NCBI GenBank assembly: GCA_030704615.1
Contig: CM060733.1
Location: forward strand, 19,842,001-19,902,000
From: Takakia lepidozioides
Lineage: Eukaryota > Streptophyta > Takakiopsida > Takakiales > Takakiaceae
DNA length: 60,000 bases
Direction: 5' to 3'
Each line of letters begins with the position of its first letter. Position 1 is the stretch's first letter. Under the pieces are notes generated by a model. That model did not search any database and had not been told where the DNA came from. It was given only the letters and a program-made list of their open reading frames with translations. Of the stretch, positions 22,422 through 33,500 are shown piece after piece. The translations under genes and the position numbers were made by a program.

Positions 22422-23064
22422 TCAGAAAGGCTCTCGGGTCCAACCCCAATCCGGTTTAACAACATAGTCTGGGACATATAATGGACTCTCTAACATCCCA
22501 TCAAGAAACTTTTGAAGCACCAACAAGTAGCTGTTGTCGGTCTCAATTGACTCAAATGTCTTCAAGAATAAGCATGACCCTACAGGATTGAGTAGACATT
22601 TCAGAAGAGTATCATCAATCAGAAGCGTATTTCTGTCATCGAACTTTCCTCTCGTATTCACCCAAAGCCCCGCAAGTGGCTTCAGAAACACGTTCGGGGG
22701 GAGTTTATTAATCTATCGTTATAGTTTGGATGGACTTTGCTAGGACACGAAAGGCAATCCTCCTGCGACATAATGAAGTTTGGTTGTGGTAACCCCTCCA
22801 CATGATATCAAGGACGGGCTTGAGGTTCCTTAGCTCCATGCAGCTCCAAATAGCTAGGTGGAATCGCTCATGTAAATGCTTCCACACCTCTCAATATTTC
22901 TTCCGCCTAAAAATCTGCCTTCTAATGACCACAATAAGAACGTTGAAGTCGTTCTCGGAGTATTTAGGCACAGGATTATTAGATCCTTGAGACCGGATGA
23001 TTTTGCAGAGAACACCGTTCAGATCAAATATAATCAGACAAGATTTACCACTATCCATAGATAA
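22422..23064 (-). pseudogene. FCP1/NIF-type HAD phosphatase domain, degenerate
   Basis: On the minus strand the order is LIIFDLNGVLCK (HAD motif I, near 23,025-22,995), FHLAIWSCMELRN (motif II region), VFLKPLAGLW (position of the usual FFKdLs-W), then GKFDDRNTLLIDDTLLKCLL (motif IV, DD) and LLVLQKFLDGML. This is the order in FCP1/SCP-like (NLI-interacting factor) phosphatases of plants, which act on phospho-Ser/Thr, classically in the RNA polymerase II CTD. The +2 Asp of DxD is Asn (DLNG). A TGA at 22891-22893 and frame changes in the middle break it. It lies downstream of the ParB-like exons in the same orientation, separated by acidic sequence and palindromes. It could be a 3' part of that gene or a separate relic. 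Confidence 0.75.
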
Positions 23065-23852
23065 AGATGTAGCTGGTGGTCGAATCTGTGGCTGAATAGA
23101 AGAACAGAATAAGGGATTGATTCAGCAGAGAAAATAAGTGTCAGTCGAACATATAAAACTTCACCTCGACACTAATGTCGAGGTAATCTACCATCCGCGA
23201 TAAAACCCGGAGTTGCATCCCAATGGTAAAAACGAAGGATATCACTGAAAAATGTGTTCGTACGAGCGTTCGCAATCCTAGGACTTACTCCCTGTGGCTA
23301 CATGGCCATACTTACCATGTTAACCACATATTCCATAATATTTGCCTTAACATAACATAATATTTGCCATAACATAAAGCATTTTCCAGTGTTTCAAATA
23401 AAGTCTTGTCGTTGCCACTCTTTCAATGAATCCTAGAATTCAATGGGTTAAGTTGTAAAAAACGCTATAGAGTGCAACCTGATTAGAAAACTCAAAACAA
23501 AGCAAGGAATACTGATTATAAATATAAGAATAAAGTCATACCTGCTTCTGGGGACTCGTCACTTCTCCGAAGCGTTGTTCTTCGAAGTGAGAGGTCTCAA
23601 CGTTTTGGATTTTGTCATCTGCATCTCAACTCATGGGATTTGAATTATGCTTTATTTAACAACAATTCAAAGACTCAAGTTTCTTGCTATAAAAATGACA
23701 TGCAAATATCTTAAAACAATGGGAAAATCTCAGAACCATTTACACAACCAGCTCTGTATCAGATATCACGTACATTTTCGTGGTCCAATTTGGTTTTCAT
23801 CCTCCGCTTTCTGCTACGCCCCGCTATTGGGGATACTATGCCGATTGGAAAA

Positions 23853-24540
23853 TCACCAGCAGCCGGCATGCATGAATGTGTTAGGCTCGGAATCATCAGC
23901 AATAGTGATTGATTCTATCTCTATAGCTTGCTTATTTTGTACTTCCAAATTATTGCTTCCAACACCTACATCTCCGAGACTCTCCACAATCGGACTCTCC
24001 AAAACCATAGTCTCCACAACCCTATCCAAGTCCTCCATATTGGTCTCGTCATTGAGCCACGTGCCTCATTACCCTCATTATTACCCTCATCAGCCTCGTA
24101 AACTACCTGCTCAACATGCTCATTTTTTTTTTTTTCCTCAACCGTCTCATTGTTGTCAGGGCCACCAGCTGATCCAACTGCTCCAACTGTTTCAAGCTTT
24201 TCAGCCCCCTGCTGTTCAACGTCATCATCATCCTCCTCCGGATCCTTGTCCTCAGTCCGAGCTCCCACCACCCTCTTGACCATCAATTCCATCTCATGCT
24301 TCCTCATCAGCATGTGGTTCTTCCTCAATCTCCTCCTTTGTCCGAAGCATCCACTTCGTCCTCAGTGTCCTCATTCTCATCAGAGACCTCCGCAACCTTG
24401 TTTGTGTCAGAGGCACCGTCATGTTTTTCGGCATCTCCTTCTTCCTGAAACTTTATTCCTTTCTCCACTTCGAGGACCTTGAATGTTGTCTCCATCTTAT
24501 CATTGCAATGTTGAACATGGCTCTTCAGGTTTACATCCAC
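23853..24540 (-). pseudogene. Acidic low-complexity ORF remnants
   Basis: Two overlapping minus-strand frames are rich in Asp and Glu (for example DENEDTEDEVDASDKGGD, EDKDPEEDDDDVEQQ) with no globular domain. They would fit a disordered linker between the upstream exons and the HAD domain at 22.4-23.1 kb. The frame switches near 24,330 and 24,040. Function unknown. Confidence 0.45.
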
Positions 24541-24845
24541 AACACGAACTCCGTGTGCCTACATTAAAAACTGATCACTGTTATTTCCAAGTCAACAAAA
24601 TTCAAAGGACGAGATCAACATAATAGTAGTGGCAGTTGACGTCGACATTCATGTCGACGTTTGAGTCGTAACAACGAGGAGGTGATTATCCTTAGCTCAC
24701 CTAAAGATGATAGCTGAGCATAGGACCACCAAATATATTGAAGGCTGACATCCCCTCCCGACAGAACTGATCGACGAGGATTTCATAATCCTGACTCCGT
24801 AGCTCGTGCTTGTACACTCTTAGCTCTATTTCTCTGTCACTGAGC

Positions 24846-25299
24846 TCAACTTATGTGCCATGCAGCACGGGTTCCAAGGGCTTCTTGAAAAGAGTTGTCA
24901 GGATGTGTGCGTCTGGGGTCTTGAGCTGGTTCTCTGTTGCAGGAAAGACGTAATCGAGGCATAACACAGGGCGCGCGGAAAGCAGCAGAGGTGGTTGCGT
25001 ATTTGCGCTCCTCTGAGGTAGACTCCCTGAAGAAGACTGTACTTCGTGGAACCCCCACCGTACCGCACGTAAGAAACAAGATTTGATGATGAAGCTTGGG
25101 TTGAGAAGAACACGAATACATTTGAAAAGACATTGCGCTTCCTAAAGGCAGACAATATGGTGATGTAGTCCTTCCTCTCAAACACAAGATCCTCTCTGTC
25201 TCCAATTGTGTTCACAAAGACCATACCAATGTTTAAAAAAAATTCCTGCTGAAGAATGAAAGACGGCTGGCAGCGTTCGAGAACCTCCCCTTTGCACAT
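24846..25299 (-). pseudogene. Unrecognised exon remnant of the ParB-like locus
   Basis: A stretch starting near 25,299 (FILQQEFFLNIGMVFVNTIG, then DREDLVFERKDYITIL) looks protein-like but recurs in two frames, with a switch near 25,060 (YGGGSTKYSLLQG). No family recognised. It sits in the same orientation and order as the flanking exons, so it is probably part of the same gene. Confidence 0.4.
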
Positions 25300-25478
25300 A
25301 GCATGACATAGCGGTCCTTGAATGATCGTATCAGGTCATCATTGTAGGTCGCCATCTCCTCAATTTTCTTTCCAAGATAGTACATAGCTCCTGAATGGCT
25401 CCGGGATCGAGGGTGTCATCTTGTTCATATTGGCTTTGTCTGCCAGATATTCCGCCGTTGTTTTGGACTGCATAGCCT

Positions 25479-25940
25479 TTAAACTGTCTTAGTGATTTTG
25501 AGGTCATGTTTCATCTTTGTCCATTCCTCCTTCGTGTACGGTTCTGGATTGCTTTTGGACCGCTCTGCTCCTCCGAGTACCACTATGATGTCATCAACCA
25601 CAAACCTTCGTGTTTTCATGTAATCAATGTAGTCGTTCATGCTCCTCAAGGTTTGATCTTTACCCTTATATGGATTTCTAATGCGCACCCTCAAGTCCAG
25701 GATCCTCTGTGCCACCTTCTTGATCTGTCGCTGATTAAGCCCTTGAAGCTTTTGGATAGCCGACTTGGTCAATGGAACCTGCTCAGAGTTGCATACAATC
25801 CCCATAGCATCAATGAGCTCCCCCTTGTCCCACTTTCGAAATACAGTCTCCCACAACTCCCAGACGTCCTCATCAGCATAGACCAATGCCAACGCTTCTT
25901 TCGAGGAGTTCTTCTCCAGTATAACCAGTGCCGCAAAATC
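25479..25940 (-). CDS. Unrecognised exon of the ParB-like locus
   Basis: Minus-strand exon opening after a CCAAG acceptor near 25,940 and open for ~150 codons (FQDFAALVILEKNSSKEALA, later VPLTKSAIQKLQGLNQRQIK and RILDLRVRIRNP). It is soluble, charged and probably alpha-helical. A tryptophan-containing segment (VWELWETVFRKW) precedes a helix rich in Gln and Lys. I do not recognise a family. It follows the ParB-like exon at 26.5-27.3 kb with an intervening short exon and ends in a stop at 25479, so it may be the C-terminal helical part of that protein. Confidence 0.5.
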   Translation of the reverse strand, partial: DFAALVILEKNSSKEALALVYADEDVWELWETVFRKWDKGELIDAMGIVCNSEQVPLTKSAIQKLQGLNQRQIKKVAQRILDLRVRIRNPYKGKDQTLRSMNDYIDYMKTRRFVVDDIIVVLGGAERSKSNPEPYTKEEWTKMKHDLKITKTV

Positions 25941-26062
25941 TTGGAATGAAGAGCACAATTATTTTCAGACCCAACAAATTATCAGTGAGGAAATTCCAAA
26001 ACCCCTATCTACATACTAGTATGTACATAAATGAAAAAAAAGACTATTAGAAGAATGTTTAC

Positions 26063-26313
26063 CTTCCGCAAGCCAGTCTCGTTTTTTTGCATTATCATTG
26101 TATTTCGGCGGCTTCCCAATTGATGCATAAAAGCTTCTCAGGTGACCCAATTTCTCGCTAAAAGTCGTGTCAAACTTTTGTGCTTTGTTCGGATCATTTA
26201 GAAGCTTGGAGAGCTTCACCAGTTGCAAAGTGCTCTTTGACCACAATCCTGGGCGGCCATTCTCCAAAGTAGTTTGTGAGCTGCTCGTCTGTATCCAAAT
26301 CCTCAACAAGTTC
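26063..26313 (-). pseudogene. Short exon between ParB-like and helical exons
   Basis: Opens after a CTGTAG acceptor at 26,314 and ends at a GTAAAC donor at 26,062. Two frames look protein-like: ELVEDLDTDEQLTNYFGEWP at the start, and LSKLLNDPNKAQKFDTTFSE with FYASIGKPPKYNDNAKK at the end. One frameshift therefore seems to lie near 26,230. It contains no known domain. Confidence 0.45.
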
Positions 26314-26519
26314 CTACAGACACAGTTCCATGTTGTAAAGATTTACTTCATTCGACGTCGACATTGATGTCGACGGTCAATTGACTCGACAATATCCTAC
26401 TTCATTCTAATAGACGTCCATAGCATATAACGTCGACATGAATGTCGAGGTTCTAGACCAATTTCAAATCTACTTGTTGAATTCTAGAGTCAAGAGACAT
26501 AGATCTGGTTAGTGAGTAC

Positions 26520-27276
26520 CTTGGCAGCCACGATCGTATGTTGCCCTCCGATAATGAAAAATTTTGTCGAAGCATCGTCGATCTCCGCTGATCTCGTTGG
26601 TATCTTCTTACACACATCGTCCTCCTTCTCTGGATCAATTGGAGTGAGGTATACCGGATGTTGGGCATCCAGATGTCGGAGCTGCAGGAGTCTGGTTTTG
26701 ACCTCATCCTTGTGCTTGAGGTTCAAAGGTCGGTAAACCATATGTTTAGGAGCAAGATTCATCCGCGATATCGGTATTTTGAAAGTTCTACTAAAACCGA
26801 ATGGAAACATGTCTCCGTAGTATTCTACTAGATTTTTTGCCAGTTCTATTGACTTATCCTTGTCGTAAATGTCGGCTGTCTTGGGTCTCTTTACGTCGGG
26901 AGCAAGGGCTGGATCAATGGATTTCATTGTAAGCTTGCCCACATCAAATTTGGGAGCTTTCAGAATTTTTCCTTTCCGGTTGAATGAACTTGGCTACAAG
27001 ATCCTTCAAATCACAAGTTTGAGCTTCACACACAATGAACTTACAGGGATTGAGCTTCCAATGCGAACCAGAAGTCTTATATTGATAGCATTGTTGTAAA
27101 ACACATGGACCAACAATGACAGTCTCTGGAATGACATATAGTACAGTAATGACATATAGTACAGCATGCCGCTTCCAGTTGACCCATGTAGGTTTCTTGT
27201 AACTATCCTTCCACAGGGAATCATAGGTAATGTGGGGCTTGAAATCCAGCCCTTTTGGATGAATCTGGACCCACAC
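26520..27276 (-). pseudogene. ParB/sulfiredoxin-like module of an unfamiliar element gene
   Basis: The N-terminal part (27,276-26,970) includes WVQIHPKGLDFKPHITYDSL and VGPCVLQQCYQYKTSGSHWK. After a one-base frameshift near 26,963 the frame continues VGKLTMKSIDPALAPDVKRP, then FKIPISRMNLAPKHMVYRPL, a stretch of variable residues, and TKFFIIGGQHTIVAAK ending at a GTACTC donor at 26,519. An I-x-R-M...P....RPL segment, a linker, then (I)I-G-G-Q-H-x-x-x-A-A-K is the arrangement of ParB-N/sulfiredoxin-fold domains (typically xxIxGxHRxxAA). In bacteria ParB-N binds CTP and helps load ParB at parS sites; in eukaryotes such folds are rare. I infer the fold from one motif and order only. Palindromes at 26,355 and 26,429 lie just past the donor, in the intron. 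Confidence 0.5.
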
Positions 27277-27506
27277 TCTATCCTTGCTCCTTCAGCTATC
27301 CATGCCTCTGACAGCCTACAATTCTACCAGCAAACACCCCAACCATACTGGTGTGGAGTTCTTCCCCAAAACACCCCAACCCTACTTATCACAATCTGAA
27401 ATGCATCTGCTTCTCTCTGTAGTCCAACAGGCATTCACCTTTTTGTCTCCATTGTCCCACCATTGGGGTCGGAAAGTGTTCACCCCAAAGCTTCTCCTCA
27501 CCTCTA

Positions 27507-28158
27507 TTATATGTTTTTGGATACTTCCCTTTGCTTCTTTGAGGATGATCCAACACCTTCCTGATCCTGTTCTGTTACTGATGACCCTACCGTAGACTTA
27601 CGTCTTCGTCTTGCTTCTTTGTTCCATGTTTTCATTACCGGCTGCGAACAATACATCCTGAAAACGGTCCCAGGAGCGGATAAATGTTTTGGTATCCTAA
27701 CCGCAGTTGCTGTCTTCATTGAACTTGAATCCTTTTTTGATTGATTGTTTCATGAGGTTCTTGCGGACAAAATTTCCAGATCCTACGTACCCGAATGTTT
27801 TTGGCACCCTTCCATTCTCAGCAACAAATATCACCAGCATTGGAGACTGCATGTTCTTCTGGATTTCCACTTCCTTCACGTTATGCATACTTGAGCTCTG
27901 CAACATTGCTTTTCGTCTTGTAGTGAAACCGGAGCTTGTGATCTGGAGGTTCCCCAGCGACTTCAATGCCCCATTCTTTATGCTGCTCTTCAATTGTATA
28001 TAGCTACATGCTCTGTCATGTATCTCGGGGATCTGACAGATAAGAAATCCCCCACAAATGTCTGTAGACATTCCGGGTTGGCAGTCTTCGAGGGCATGAG
28101 AACTGCAAAAGCCATATGTCCAATATTTGATCAAGAAAAACCTCGACATTAATGTCAT
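27507..28158 (-). pseudogene. 5' exon(s) of the ParB-like locus
   Basis: From about 28,110 the minus strand is open for ~140 codons (CSSHALEDCQPGMSTDICGG, then VFVAENGRVPKTFGYVGSG-type sequence) to 27,697. It is followed in another frame by a basic segment ending RRRRKSTVGSSVTEQDQEG. A palindrome at 28,139-28,161 overlaps the start of the ORF as drawn, so the true exon start is likely downstream, at the CAG near 28,105. No domain recognised. It is collinear with the ParB-like exon. Confidence 0.45.
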
Positions 28159-28408
28159 GTTAGAAAATGTTTATGATGTGACCATGATATTTAATCACAC
28201 TATCTTTTCCACATACAAAATGAATGACAAACCAAATCCACAAGTTTTGTAAGCTCAAACACATTGAAAAAATCTTTGTAACTATCCATCTTTTATTCAC
28301 ATCAGAGAACAACTGAGATCTACAACGCATTACTCAACAATGAGAACATACTCAAATGTCCAGAGACAAGTGTCTTCATCACAATAGATTCGGCCTAACC
28401 AAACAGGT

Positions 28409-28571
28409 TCAAAAGAGGATTCCTCTTTTGATCTTGATCTTGAGTTCCCGACAGCCCAGAATCTCGGCACAGACGTTGTCCATGGGTAGCTCATATTCTT
28501 CGGGGTATGACATGCGTGGAACGTAAGCCTCTGGACTGTATGTTTCTAGACTGTATGTTTCAGGAACATAT
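28409..28571 (-). CDS. Tyr/Pro-rich protein, C-terminal part (split by the CACTA insertion)
   Basis: On the minus strand, directly beyond the CACTA end, the frame reads YVPETYSLETYSPEAYVPRM and then SYPEEYELPMDN, ending KIKIKRGILF at TGA 28411-28409. It continues in frame from the 40,448-40,705 part once the transposon and one TAT copy are removed. The Y-x-P/E-T-Y-S repeats echo short tyrosine-proline heptads, but no family is recognised. Codon use and an intact frame on both sides suggest the exon was functional when the CACTA inserted. Confidence 0.6.
28569..28571. other. CACTA target-site duplication, left copy (TAT)
   Basis: TAT directly precedes the CACTACAAG end and is repeated directly after the right end at 40448-40450. 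A 3-bp duplication is diagnostic for CACTA elements. Confidence 0.85.
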
Positions 28572-28597
28572 CACTACAAGAGATGAGCGTTTTTTAG
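28572..28597 (+). repeat. CACTA left terminal inverted repeat
   Basis: Begins CACTACAAGAGATGAGCG followed by a T run. It pairs with 40422-40447 with two mismatches. Confidence 0.9.
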
Positions 28598-29941
28598 GAC
28601 TACGGCTTTGGCGGAGTCATAAAAACTGCACTAGGTACATGACTACAGAGCGCTAAAATGCATTACAGTTTTAGTTTTATGACTTTGTAGTAATGGATAT
28701 CACTACATGACTCCGGAAAGTTAGGGAGCATTGGTCAAACATTGTTGACCATGATGACAGGGATGGTTTATATGACTAGTGTGATATGTTTGACTACACG
28801 TGGACGACGTTTCATGGAATCTTATGACTCCATGACTGAAGATGGTTTCAGAGCTCTATTTATACGACTACATCACTACACGTGTCATTTTGAAGGCACA
28901 TATAATGCAAATAAGGTTGCCCATTAGTGTAATCGTGAACAGAAAGGAGGGCTGGGACTTGACGTTTTTTTTTGTCTCCTGCGCCACACCACATAGCTGA
29001 GGGATGGAACGCGATGATAGCAGGATATGCAGGGGCGTGGGATGGAGACATTGAGCAAATGATGCACGAAGGAGAAGAGGAGGAGGAGACGAGACGAGAC
29101 AAGGAGAAGCGAGCTCGCCGTTCTTGGGAGAGTCAGCTTGGTCTTAGCAAGCGTGTTTCAATCTCTGACTACTCATCTACGCCGTAGTGGTTCGATCTCA
29201 CAGACCAATCCGACATTACCTAACTACAGACACAAGCAACACACACAAGAGGTCATCGGTCAAATCCTCCATGGGTCAGGACAGGTCAAGGACAATGTGG
29301 TAGGGCACCTTCTTCTTCAACCTATTTCAGCCCGTGTTGCCCTCTCATCAGACTCGGCCGCAAGATGCATATTGAATTCTGTAAGTTAGGTCGTTGGGTA
29401 GATCTGTGGTGGTTTGGAGTGACTTTGGCAAGTTACTGCCAGTGGTAAGACTTAGCTTCCCTCCTCTAATGTAAGTGTTGGATAAGTTTCATTTAGTGTC
29501 GACCTTCACTGCATATATTGGCTCTTTTCTTGGTTGGTTTCATATTTTCTTGGCTGGTATGCTGTTGGTTGGCTTCTTTCATTTCACGTGTGTAGTGGAA
29601 GGGGAGAAGTACTTTCCTAAGTTCTGCTGCAACAATGTTTTTTTCCAGCCTAGATGTTTTCGATGGATACAAATTGAAGTGCTTTGAATGTTGCTGCAAT
29701 ATTATAATAAAGTGGAGGGTGCTGAATGCAGTTGGCCTTGCTTCGTGCAGGCATAATCTAGGGAAATGTGGACATAGCTGAAACCCCATGATAGCATTTC
29801 CAGAGGACGGTGTGGATGGCCTCACAATCCAGCATGCAAAATCATTGACAATGTGGAGATGGCTGAATGGGCAAACAGGTTAAGTGGCGAACAAGCCACG
29901 TCACTGGTACATAGTTGCATGCTTACATAGTACATGAAAGC
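28598..29941. other. CACTA left subterminal and internal non-coding region
   Basis: Contains several ATGACTAC/GTAGTAAT-type motifs near the end (28,600-28,900), like those on the other side, which TNPA-type proteins would be expected to bind. A duplicated piece (core CATTTCCAGAGGA[CT]GGT[GC]TGGATGG, in two parts) occurs at about 29,798 and 30,279. ORFs here (28,742-29,389) are not supported as genes. Confidence 0.5.
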
Positions 29942-30095
29942 GTACTATATGTCATTCCCGAAATTGACCATGTTGGTCCATGTATTTTACAACAATGCTA
30001 TCAATAAAAGACCAATGGTTCGCATTGGAAACTCTATCCCCGTAAGTGGCTTGTGCGTGATGCTCAAACTTCTGATTTGAAGGATCTTATACCCC
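29942..30095 (+). pseudogene. Captured fragment of a ParB-like-locus gene inside the CACTA element
   Basis: This ~150-bp stretch matches the complement of 26,996-27,144 at roughly four of five bases. It encodes the same protein piece (VGPCILQQCYQ, then GSHWKL and DAQTSDLKDLIPQFI) as the ParB-like gene (VGPCVLQQCYQ, GSHWKL, AQTCDLKDLVAKFI). An in-frame stop follows CYQ. Capture of gene pieces is common in CACTA and MULE elements. Because the copies differ substantially, the source was an older or different member of the family. Confidence 0.75.
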
Positions 30096-30554
30096 AATTC
30101 ATTGCAGAGGTGATTGGAAAAGACATTGAGAAGGCAACAGCCGTTATCTATAATCTACAGATCCCCTTCAATTTGATGTGGGAAAGCCGGCTGGCTGGAG
30201 GTCTAGTCTCACTTTCACTCATCGTATGTCAGTGTTGTATCCATTGCAATGTGGAGATGTTTGAAACAACATTGGAGCATTTCCAGAGGATGGTCTGGAT
30301 GGCCTTTCGTGGCGTGTGCCGAATCCATGGCAAGAAAACATTGCAGGCAGAACCCATGGCAATGGTACCAGCACGGGTTGGTCCAAAGCCAATTGCAACA
30401 ACAAATGAATAAAGGGTGCTGAAAGGAAAGCACTCCATAATTGATCATAAAATCTAGTGTCCAAGCATGATATCTTAATGGGAATGCGAAGGGAGTGTTA
30501 CCACCTTAAACTATCATGCATGGTCTATAACTGGAGTGTACAAATCGCGCAAAT

Positions 30555-33500
30555 CTAATCTTCATCATCCTCATCTATGTCTGGGTCACTACATGTATCA
30601 CTGTCTTCATCACAGACTTGATCTTGTCCAAGGGTTGGCTGAACATCATCACCACGTATACGGGGTGCTCGGAGGTACAAGGAGGCCACCTGCTCTGGAG
30701 TAACCGGTACCGCTCGGCTGCATGTTGGGCCATCAGTAACCAGAGTCTCTTCTAGTCTTTGTGGGGCTAACAATCCTTCCACTTCCGCCACATCATCATT
30801 ATCAATTGATATGTCGCAGACCACTCTACGTGCTCAGGGGCTCTTCTCCAGGACGACTTTCCACCCCGGCTCCTTCACACAATCTGAAAAAAACACTTGA
30901 TCAACCTGGCCAAGAAACACAAAAAGTTGCTCAGAAGGTGGAAGCATACGGTTAAAATTGACAAGTGTGAAGCCAGCATCATCCTGCTTCATTGACATAG
31001 GTAGACGACCCACGCGACTCGCCCGTACCCACGAACACAAAAACACTATAGGCTGTGTTTGGCCATAGTCAATTTGCAAAATCTCCCTTATAAGACCCAC
31101 ATATCTTGTAGGTTCCTCCATGTCATTGCCTGAATTGTTGGTAATGGGCTGGTGCTGGAAAACAGATGAGACTCCACAATCAAAAGACACCATACTTGTT
31201 GTGTTCATGCCGGGGGATGTAACCCTGTAATGGTTACCATACGTTGTCATACTCTTGAATGACAGGGCAGTAAATGATGGAGGCCTTGAAAGATCCAGTA
31301 ATTCCTCACATGTTGTAGGATCAAGCCCATTTGATTGAATTGAGAGATGATCTCGTACACCTTGAGGGAGCCAAACAGCAAATGGAGGACAAGGATGCAA
31401 ATCAGGAGGGTACTGACTTGCCGTGGGATTGCTCATGCCTTCCAGCCCTTGCTCCTCACGAAACAAGCGTTGTCTGGCTTCTATCCGTGTGGACTCTGCT
31501 TCATATATCCTGTCATAATCCGAGGGTCAGCCAGGAGATTGACAGAGGTGGCGTGGGAGATTTGAAAAGACGCCATATGCCAACTAATGATAAATGACTA
31601 AAACTTGGAAATCTGAATGTCAATGAAGTAGATTTCTTACCCCAACATGACTGACAGACGAGGATGGTTCTGAATGATGTACTCATGTACAATATCACAC
31701 AGGTCATTCAATTTTTGGGCTTTAGAACTTCCTTCCACAACTTCACGTTCCACAGATTCTGCCTCATCTGCATCCCACACCCTTCGTACACTTCCATCAA
31801 ATCCTGTCATATATTCTGTGCAAAAACCCAATGCTTCTTCAAATTGGTATCCTTCTGCCATGCTCCCCTCGGCCTTGCCATGTTTCTTACGTAGCCCTTC
31901 ATATCTTTCATTGCCCGCTCCATGGGGTACATCCAACGAGATGCTACGGGCCCGCATAAGTACAACTCATCCACTAGGTGAACAACCAGATGTGTCATCA
32001 CATCAAAAAATGATGGTGAGAACTCCTTCTCTATAAGACACAGAGTGAGAACTGCTTCAGTTCTCAATTCCTCATACTCTACAAGATTCACCACTTTTGC
32101 ACACAACTTCTTAAATACACGACATACTCGCAAAATGGCCCTTCGAGGACCACTTGACATGAGCCCACGGATAGCAAGCGGTATAATTTGCTGCATGAGC
32201 ACATGATAGTCATGTGATTTCATGTCAAACAACTTCTTCACCACATGCTTTTTGAAAGCTGATGCGTAGCCTGTTGGCACTTTCAAGTTCTGCACAATCT
32301 CCAGAAAGACTTGTAACTCAGCCTCAGTGAGGACATAAGGGGCAGGAGGCATAATTAACGTATCTGCTCTGTTAGGATCACGTTGTAGCCACAATTCCGG
32401 GCGCATCCCAAGTAGCTCCAAATCGTGGCGAACTTTCAATGTGTCTTTCTCACCAAAGATAATTTTAATAATATTTTCAGCCAAGTTCTTCTCGCAATGC
32501 ATTGCGTCAAACGTGTGTCGGATGAGGAGACCCTACAAAATGAACACATAAGCAATTGAGCATTTACTCATCATAATTTAAACAGAAAACGCAAAAATGT
32601 ACACAGCCAATTTAAAAACCATGAAGGAATTACCTCCCAATAAGGTAAGACATATAAAATTGACAATCGCTTAACTCCATGAGTTTTTGCTGGGTCTGTC
32701 CTGCTATCTGGCGTCCCTCCGTTTTCCACCATGCAGTACGAGCTGTTGCAAGCTCCTTGATTTGTGTTCCAGTCTGCGTTTTTGGAGGAGTTCCATGCTC
32801 AGTAGCGCCATTGAACATTCTTGACCTTCTATATGGATGATTGCGGGCCAAAAATCTTCGGTGGCCTAGGAAAACAATTTTTCCACATGTGTGTACCTGC
32901 TGTGAAGTCACCCCGGGTCCACAAGCTGGACAACCAGCATAACCTTTCGTCACTTGACCTGAGAGCAAGCCATATGCAAGGTAGTCATGGATTGACCACA
33001 TCAACACTGCCCTCAGTGTGAATTCGCATTGACCACGAGGACAGGAAACATCATGCGCTGCAATCCATCTCCATAGTTCCAGTAGCTCTTCCACTAGGGG
33101 CATCAGGTAAACATCTACGTTGTCCGAGGTAACAGACTCCTTACCAGGAATCAGTAGTGCTAACATGACAAAGAACTTTTTGGTCATTAACCACGGAGGC
33201 AGATTGTAATTGACCAAGAGAACGGGCCATGTGCTCCAACTTGTGGATTGAGCTCCGTAGGGATTTACACCGTCTAAGGCCAATCCAAATCACAGAGATC
33301 GTGGCTCTGCAGCAAAATCCTCAAATGTGGTGTCAATGTGTCTCCATGCTTTGCTATCAGCTGGATGTCGAACCAACCCATCCTGGCTCTTATGTCTGTC
33401 GTGCCATGTCATGAGGTTAGCGATCGATTTACATCGGTACATACGTTTCAACCTTGGAATGACAGGGAAGTGTCGCAATACTTTCTTGGGCACACTTCCA

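Larger units (their letters stand above)
22106..28161. repeat. Dispersed ~20-24-bp palindrome family, left block
   Basis: Six copies of a palindrome with consensus CCTCGACATTAATGTCGAGG lie at 22106-22125, 23163-23184, 24639-24660, 26355-26376, 26429-26452 and 28139-28161. Arms alternate between CCTCGAC and CGTCGAC with matching complements, and the centre varies (ATTAAT, ATTCAT, ACTAAT, ATGAAT). Every copy lies outside the coding exons read here, in introns or spacers of the minus-strand locus. Another set lies at 40.8-41.5 kb. Perfect dyads repeated at this density look like protein-binding sites or termini of short repeats. Confidence 0.85.

Noticed and set aside
30053-30412. 119-codon plus-strand ORF as an intact CACTA gene
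   Set aside because: Its start is the captured ParB-locus fragment; the rest is unrecognised and overlapped by three minus-strand ORFs. No splice or promoter context.
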